From JBLHGN01 sp047616325 (GTDB taxonomy: Bacteria; Pseudomonadota; Gammaproteobacteria; Pseudomonadales; Cellvibrionaceae): DNA of 11,050 nt. Each line of letters opens with the position of its first letter. Positions within the stretch are counted from its first letter, which is position 1. The stretch is taken from the NCBI GenBank assembly GCA_047616325.1, contig JBLHGN010000106.1:1-11050 (forward strand), read 5' to 3'. The notes under the pieces are model-generated. The model was given only the letters and a program-made list of their open reading frames with translations, made no database searches and was not told where the DNA came from. The translations under genes were made by a program, and so were the position numbers. This document shows positions 6,757 through 11,050 of this stretch, one piece after another.

Positions 6757-7638
6757 TTGAGAGATTTTGTTTTTATACTTTTACAGCACCTTACCCCCCA
6801 GCAACTATTGTCGCGCCTAATTGGCAGATTGGCCGAATGTCGCAATGCCTGGTTAAAAAACTGGTTTATCAAAAAGTTTATCGATATTTACGGGGTAAAT
6901 ATGGCGGAGGCCGAACGCGAGGATCCCTCTACTTATATCAATTTTAATGACTTTTTCTGCCGCACTCTAAAAGATGGAATGCGACCATTGTGTGAAGCTA
7001 AAAACCAGATAGCCAGCCCTGCTGACGGTGCATTTAGTCAGCAGGGCCAGATCGACAAGGGACGTATATTTCAAGCCAAAGGTCGCGACTTTAGCGCCAC
7101 TGAGCTGCTGGGTGGAGACGAAGCCACAGCACAAGAATTTTCTGAGGGTAGCTTTGCCACAATTTACCTTTCGCCAAAAGACTACCACCGCCTTCATATG
7201 CCCTTGGACGGCACATTAGTTAGCATGACCCATATTCCAGGTGATTTGTTTTCTGTGAACCCCACCACAACTGAAAATGTACCGCGCTTATTTGCTCGCA
7301 ACGAGCGCCTTGCATGTATTTTTGAAACCTCAATCGGCCCCGTGGCTTTGGTACTTGTAGGCGCAATGATAGTCGCGTCCATAGAGACAGTCTGGGCGGG
7401 ACAAGTGGCTCCGGCAGGAAAACGAATACGCAGCGAACGCTACAAAGATGTGCAAGATATAGTACTAAAAAAAGGAGATGAGATGGGGCGTTTCAAACTG
7501 GGCTCGACCATTGTAATGCTATTCCCTAAAAACGCCATAGAGTGGAAAGAGAATATTGAACCTAACGCCAAAGTTCGATTGGGCGAGTTTATCGCTACGA
7601 CTGTCTCGCCCGATGATACTACTAACAAAAATCAATAG
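6757..7638 (+). CDS. psd: Phosphatidylserine decarboxylase proenzyme
   Basis: Psd makes phosphatidylethanolamine from phosphatidylserine at the inner membrane. The 293-residue proenzyme should cleave itself within LGST (248-251), giving a beta chain and an alpha chain whose N-terminal S250 becomes the pyruvoyl group. The other catalytic residues are present: D90 in SPADG and H147 in YHRLHMP, positions that match the E. coli enzyme as I recall it. Other family blocks are PGDLFSVN at 161-168, NVPRLFARNER at 174-184 and IETVWAG at 209-215. The start is TTG: an in-frame stop lies at 6715-6717 with no ATG between, and AGGA (6746-6749) is seven bases upstream. It lies 66 bases after rhdA. The C-terminus is shorter than in E. 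coli. Confidence 0.96.
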   Translation: MRDFVFILLQHLTPQQLLSRLIGRLAECRNAWLKNWFIKKFIDIYGVNMAEAEREDPSTYINFNDFFCRTLKDGMRPLCEAKNQIASPADGAFSQQGQIDKGRIFQAKGRDFSATELLGGDEATAQEFSEGSFATIYLSPKDYHRLHMPLDGTLVSMTHIPGDLFSVNPTTTENVPRLFARNERLACIFETSIGPVALVLVGAMIVASIETVWAGQVAPAGKRIRSERYKDVQDIVLKKGDEMGRFKLGSTIVMLFPKNAIEWKENIEPNAKVRLGEFIATTVSPDDTTNKNQ

Positions 7639-7661
7639 GAATGAGATTGAATTCAGAGAAA

Positions 7662-7689
7662 AGCAGCTTGCTTAATCCTTACCGCTGCT
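7662..7689. terminator. Weak bidirectional terminator candidate between psd and the HD-GYP gene
   Basis: AGCAGC (7662-7667) and GCTGCT (7684-7689) can pair across 16 bases. A short T-run follows on each strand: ATTTT on plus and TTTTC on minus. It lies between two convergent genes and overlaps the HD-GYP stop codon. The short stem and long loop make this a weak candidate. Confidence 0.3.
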
Positions 7690-9076
7690 ATTTTGAAAAC
7701 CCAGGAAAACGCTGAACTTTACTTTTAAGTAATGAGAGAAGCCCCTTGGTTGTGCCCTTCTCCTCAACGTAGGCGTCGCGAATACGCGCCACATCTATAT
7801 CGTAGATCCCCGGTTCAAGGTCCTGAACAATCTCAATTCGGTCTACCTCCGCCTTGGTCAACTTTCCGGAATCGATCTTTTCCAGATTTATCTTTTCGTG
7901 TTCAGCCAAGTCGAGCAACACGGGCTCGTATAAGGTATGCTTAACCGAATCGGTAACTACCATAACAACAGGCTTTAGGCGACGCTCAAAATTTTGCTCG
8001 ACCACAACCGCCACCTCTCCGGTGGAAAGTTCCACGATTGTTCCCGTGGGATAAAGACCAATGGCGCGGATAAACTCCACCACCAATTCTTCCTGAAACT
8101 CTTCCTCTCGCAGCTCATAGAGTTTGGCCACGGCTTTAGAGGGAGATAGGGGGCTATCCTGCCCACGCGGATTAGTAATTTCGTCGTAGTAGGTGACGAT
8201 TCCCGCCACCTTTCCCAATAGAGGTATTTTGTCACCCCGAAGATGACCTGGAAAACCACTGCCATTAATCCGCTCGCAATGGGTTTTGATGACAGAAGTT
8301 ACGCGAGGTTTTACGTCCGGCAAATTGCGCAATATTTCAACACCGTAGTCAATAAATTTTTCATAAGCCGACTGCTCCGCCGCGCTTCTATTTACTTTTT
8401 CGATCAAGTCTTGTGGAAGCCGGGTCTTGCCAATATCTTTGAGCAACACACCCATAGCAAGAATATCTAGTTCAGTTTTGGGCATGCCGATGTGACGCCC
8501 GAATAAAATAGCCCATACGGCCGAACGAACCGCGTGGCTATAGGTATATTCATCTTTTTCTTTGACTCGACTCAACCACGTAAATGCGTCAGGGCTGCGC
8601 AACACGCTGTCAACCATTTCGCTGGCAACCCGCTTAGTTTCACCCACAGGAATACGATTATGATCCTGATCTATTTGCTCCATAATCGCACCGACAGCGT
8701 TATACACTTTTTGGTGCAGATCCCTGGCCTTGCCTATTTCTTGCTCAAGAGGTTGTACTAATGGGTAGATATTGCGACGAATGGTCAGCGGGGCCACATC
8801 TATCATCTTGACTTTTTTGTCTGCACGATGCGGTTTACGCGTAGTTTTAGCGCGCGCAGAGAGGGTACTAAGCTTTGTTTTTACAGGAGAAGAACCCTTA
8901 ACTATGTCAATATAGACATGGCTGCAGTGTACTTTTAGCTCCATGATTTCATGCATGTCACGAACATAAAATCCTTGCAGAGGAAACGGTGTCTGCGTCC
9001 ACGGCCTATCTAGGCCAGAAACAAACATACCGACGGTGAGTTCGTTCACCTCAACTTTTATCTGTTTAATCCCCAA
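7688..9076 (-). CDS. DUF3391/HD-GYP domain protein with a degenerate metal site
   Basis: HD-GYP proteins are metal-dependent c-di-GMP phosphodiesterases. This 462-residue, apparently cytoplasmic protein has an N-terminal DUF3391-like domain (about 5-60, with LTVGMFVSGLDRPW and TPFPLQGF), a basic linker (65-90), an HD-GYP-like domain (about 150-345) and a C-terminal strand-rich part with GTIVELSTGEVAVVVEQN at 345-362. The core diverges from consensus. H181 is kept, but the HD pair is K213-D214, the next expected His (usually in an H-P pair) is Phe near 241, the H-H-E-R block is H266-C267-E268-R269, G-Y-P is G-F-P (274-276), and the first Asp of the later D-x-Y-D block is Thr295. It is therefore probably a weak or inactive enzyme, or a regulatory binding protein; this is inference. 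The start is TTG, directly after an in-frame TAA, with GAGGA eight bases upstream. Confidence 0.9.
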   Translation of the reverse strand: MGIKQIKVEVNELTVGMFVSGLDRPWTQTPFPLQGFYVRDMHEIMELKVHCSHVYIDIVKGSSPVKTKLSTLSARAKTTRKPHRADKKVKMIDVAPLTIRRNIYPLVQPLEQEIGKARDLHQKVYNAVGAIMEQIDQDHNRIPVGETKRVASEMVDSVLRSPDAFTWLSRVKEKDEYTYSHAVRSAVWAILFGRHIGMPKTELDILAMGVLLKDIGKTRLPQDLIEKVNRSAAEQSAYEKFIDYGVEILRNLPDVKPRVTSVIKTHCERINGSGFPGHLRGDKIPLLGKVAGIVTYYDEITNPRGQDSPLSPSKAVAKLYELREEEFQEELVVEFIRAIGLYPTGTIVELSTGEVAVVVEQNFERRLKPVVMVVTDSVKHTLYEPVLLDLAEHEKINLEKIDSGKLTKAEVDRIEIVQDLEPGIYDIDVARIRDAYVEEKGTTKGLLSLLKSKVQRFPGFSK

Positions 9077-9116
9077 TTAGATCATCCTCAGAAGAAACTC
9101 GACCTTAGCCGTTCTT

Positions 9117-9146
9117 TAAAGCCCTGATTATAACTACAGGGCTTTA
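9117..9146 (-). terminator. Hairpin between hemE and the HD-GYP gene (terminator and/or operator)
   Basis: TAAAGCCCTG (9117-9126) and CAGGGCTTTA (9137-9146) form a perfect 10-bp stem around a 10-base loop. It lies after the hemE stop and before the HD-GYP start on the same strand, so termination of hemE transcripts is the natural reading. The U-tract is only the TTT inside the stem, so termination may be inefficient. The loop holds a consensus -10 box for the HD-GYP gene. Confidence 0.55.
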
Positions 9147-9156
9147 TACTTGTAAC
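9127..9156 (-). promoter_or_regulatory. Candidate promoter of the HD-GYP gene
   Basis: On the minus strand GTTACA (9151-9156, 4 of 6 to TTGACA) is followed after 18 bases by a perfect TATAAT (9127-9132). The predicted transcript start near 9120 leaves a leader of roughly 45 bases. The -10 box lies within the loop of the preceding inverted repeat. Confidence 0.45.
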
Positions 9157-9241
9157 TATATGAAACGACGAGATGATTTTTTTTGGCGACAAGATCCATT
9201 ACATAGGCATATTCACATAACCATTAGATATATTGAAACGA

Positions 9242-10306
9242 TTATGTGTGATATTTAGGCGAAAGTTCATGTACAGCATCAAAAAACGCCGCCGCATTGT
9301 CGGGATCAACCTCTGGTGTTATGCCGTGACCAAGATTAAATACATGCCCCGCTCCATGACCAAAGCTTGCAAGTATATCACTTACCTCCTGACGAATTCT
9401 TTCAGGCTTAGCGTAAAGTACGGCTGGGTCCATATTACCCTGCAGGGCCACCTTGTGGCCTACCTGTTGACGTGCTGTACCTATGTCGGTGGTCCAGTCC
9501 AAGCCCAGGCAACCCGCGCCGGTTTCGGCCAACAGAGGTAACCACTGGCCACCACCTTTTGTAAACAAAATAACAGGCACTTTGCGCCCATCATGCTCTC
9601 TTATCAGCTTAGACACAATTTTACGCATAGGTGCCAAAGAAAATTCTTGATAGGCATTGTAAGACAGCGCCCCCCCCCAGCTGTCAAAAATTTGCACGGC
9701 CTGTGCACCCGCAAGAATTTGCGCGTTTAAATATGCAGCAACTGAATCCGCCAGCACATCCAGGAGTATTTTGGCCAGCTCAGGCTGGTTATAGATTAGG
9801 TCTTTGGTACGTTTAAAATCTTTCGACGAGCCACCTTCAACCATATAAGTCGCCAAGGTCCAGGGGCTACCGGAAAAACCAATAAGCGGCACACTTCCAT
9901 TGAGCTCGCACCTGATGGTGCGCACTGCGTCCAATACATAAGGCAAATCAGTCTCAGTATTAACGACTTTGAGTTTTTCAATATCCGCTGCCGTGCGCAG
10001 CGGATATTTGAACTTGGGGCCCTCGCCTGCTTCAAAATATAAACCCAAACCCATAGCATCTGGAATGGTAAGAATGTCGGAGAACAGAATTGCCGCGTCT
10101 AAAGGGTAGCGCGCAAGTGGCTGTAATGCAACCTCACAGGCCATTTCAGGATTCGTACACAAGCCCATAAAATCCCCTGCGCGAGCACGGCTTGCTCGAT
10201 ACTCGGGCAGGTACCTACCCGCTTGGCGCATCATCCATACAGGTGTCCTATCCACGGGTTGGCGAGCCAAAGCCTTAAGAAAGCGATCGTTTTTTAGTTC
10301 AGTCAT
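9242..10306 (-). CDS. hemE: Uroporphyrinogen decarboxylase HemE
   Basis: HemE removes four carboxyl groups from uroporphyrinogen III to give coproporphyrinogen III in heme synthesis, in the cytoplasm. The 354-residue product matches the family length. The first signature PVWMMRQAGRYLPEYR is at 22-37 with R27 and R31. D77 lies in LFSDILTIPDAMG, the second signature GFSGSPWTLATYMVEG is at 143-158 with Y154, and H327 lies in NLGHGITPEVDP. These are the known substrate-binding and catalytic positions. It starts at ATG with a weak AAAGA upstream. A TATAAT (minus strand, 10319-10324) lies just before the gene but would leave almost no leader and has no good -35, so cotranscription from the gltD side is as likely. 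A run of nine G encodes W210-G-G-A. Confidence 0.97.
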   Translation of the reverse strand: MTELKNDRFLKALARQPVDRTPVWMMRQAGRYLPEYRASRARAGDFMGLCTNPEMACEVALQPLARYPLDAAILFSDILTIPDAMGLGLYFEAGEGPKFKYPLRTAADIEKLKVVNTETDLPYVLDAVRTIRCELNGSVPLIGFSGSPWTLATYMVEGGSSKDFKRTKDLIYNQPELAKILLDVLADSVAAYLNAQILAGAQAVQIFDSWGGALSYNAYQEFSLAPMRKIVSKLIREHDGRKVPVILFTKGGGQWLPLLAETGAGCLGLDWTTDIGTARQQVGHKVALQGNMDPAVLYAKPERIRQEVSDILASFGHGAGHVFNLGHGITPEVDPDNAAAFFDAVHELSPKYHT

Positions 10307-10336
10307 GAATCATTCTTTATTATATTAACAACTTTG

Positions 10337-10738
10337 TTAAACATCTAAATAGTCGAGAATGCCTTCGGCGGCCTCTCGACCTTCCCATATTGCTGTAACC
10401 ACCGGATCGGACCCCCTGACCATATCACCGCCAGCAAAAATTTTGGGCTGAGACATCTGAAATTTATATTTACTGTTTGCTGAAGCATCCACACCGCCCC
10501 AATCGTTGGTAATTATATTGTTTTCAGAAAACCACGGGGCCGGATTAGGGCGAAAACCGAATGCAATTAGAACCACATCCGCCGGCAAAGTTTCTTCACT
10601 TCCAGGCTCTGGCAGCGCTCGCCGTCGACCGGCTTCATCGGCTTCCCCCATCTGCGTGGTGACCACTTTAACACATTCCACTTTGCCATCGCCAACTATG
10701 CAGCAGTTCTCGTTCAGCCCAGACTCCATATAGATCAA
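10337..10738 (-). pseudogene. gltD: 3' fragment of gltD (glutamate synthase small subunit)
   Basis: GltD passes electrons from NADPH via FAD and iron-sulfur clusters to the large glutamate synthase subunit. Only the C-terminal end is present, about 125 of a usual 470-490 residues. The open frame has 133 codons from a TTG, or 130 from an ATG. GltD-like sequence starts near IVGDGKVECVKVV (residues 14-26 counted from the TTG) and continues through GEADEAGRRR, LPADVVLIAFGFRPNPAPW and the FAD-binding block KIFAGGDMVRGSDPVVTAIW to EGILDYLDV. Upstream of about 10700 the similarity ends, and an in-frame stop follows at 10754-10756. The N-terminal ferredoxin-like domain and the first nucleotide-binding fold are absent. 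The frame itself is undamaged, which suggests a recent truncation or an assembly join. It precedes hemE by 30 bases, as gltD does in Pseudomonas. Confidence 0.85.
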
Positions 10739-11015
10739 GGCCTTCAGCTGAGCTTAAAATACACCTTTCGCGCTATCTCTAAAACATCTTCCGCATTAAA
10801 AAGCTCAAATAAAGTTTGACAGGATTTTTCGATTTTTTGTCCTGGACAACCCTCCTTCTCCTCTCAGCCCTTAAGGGCAGCCAGAGGCCGCATTGCCGTC
10901 ACTATCCATGGTTTTTGAAAACACCCTCGGATTGCATCGATTAAAGCTCGCTATAGGTCTTACGCGAGACCGAAAAAACCCATGGTACTATCCAGCCGTT
11001 CGTTTTGGAGACGTC
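10739..11015. other. 277-base region without a recognisable gene
   Basis: This stretch separates the gltD stub from the gene at the right edge. It contains a perfect 12-bp palindrome GCCCTTAAGGGC (10867-10878), a short inverted repeat TTGTCC-T-GGACAA (10837-10849) and GGTCT / AGACC around six bases (10956-10971). No missing gltD sequence is visible in any minus-strand frame. No insertion-sequence ends, tRNA or integrase remnant were recognised. It should hold the promoter of the rightmost gene, for which TACTAT (10986-10991) is a weak -10 candidate. Confidence 0.5.
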
Positions 11016-11050
11016 ATGAGCCAAGCACCACTAAAAACAAAAAAGCATTT
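11016..11050 (+). CDS. Start of an unidentified plus-strand gene (partial)
   Basis: ATG preceded by GGAG (11007-11010), with ACGTC between, opens a frame reading M-S-Q-A-P-L-K-T-K-K-H to the window end. The ribosome binding site is good and the N-terminus is basic and polar, without a signal-peptide look so far. Eleven residues are too few to name it. It is divergent from the gltD stub and hemE. Confidence 0.5.
   Translation, partial: MSQAPLKTKKH

Noticed and set aside
10744..10863. Minus-strand open frame of about 40 codons to the right of the gltD stub, with a protein-like helical stretch.
   Set aside because: It has no usable start codon except a GTG near its end, no similarity to GltD that I can see, and is short enough to be chance.
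1..11050. CRISPR arrays, insertion sequences, phage genes or defence systems.
   Set aside because: No regularly spaced repeats, transposase or integrase motifs, or toxin-antitoxin-like pairs were found; the complete genes are core metabolism or RNA maintenance apart from the HD-GYP and small unknown proteins.

Overview
The window reads as a chromosomal housekeeping segment of a gammaproteobacterium, probably a marine lineage near Cellvibrionales or Pseudomonadales. Two things support this. The block tsaE-nnr / queG ... orn / rsgA ... psd has the same gene set and relative order as the amiB-tsaE-nnr / queG ... orn / rsgA-psd block of E. coli. In addition, a RhdA-type rhodanese lies between rsgA and psd and a gltD-hemE pair lies nearby, as recalled for Pseudomonas. 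The genus is not determined.

Left part (1-2229): the minus-strand operon nnr, tsaE and, at the window edge, the first codons of what is probably amiB. Nnr repairs hydrated NAD(P)H and TsaE is the ATPase of the tRNA t6A machinery. queG (epoxyqueuosine reductase) diverges from nnr across an AT-rich promoter region. Two perfect palindromes sit inside the 3' half of queG. A 90-residue protein of unknown function lies between queG and orn, where E. coli carries glycine tRNA genes.

Middle part (3880-7638): orn (oligoribonuclease) diverges from the plus-strand genes rsgA (30S assembly GTPase), rhdA (two-domain sulfurtransferase) and psd (phosphatidylserine decarboxylase). The orn-rsgA gap is 374 bases, has no convincing gene and contains several inverted repeats.

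Right part (7688-11050): on the minus strand lie a DUF3391/HD-GYP protein, hemE (uroporphyrinogen decarboxylase) and the last ~125 codons of gltD with no 5' part. The HD-GYP protein has lost several predicted metal ligands. To the right of the gltD stub is non-coding sequence, then the first codons of a plus-strand gene that runs off the window.

Most of the window is ordinary core genome, and I see no defence system, mobile element or CRISPR array. The points most worth a second look are the degenerate HD-GYP protein, the truncated gltD, the 14-bp-arm palindrome at the end of queG, the unnamed small protein, and an inverted repeat that encloses a consensus -10 box ahead of the HD-GYP gene.
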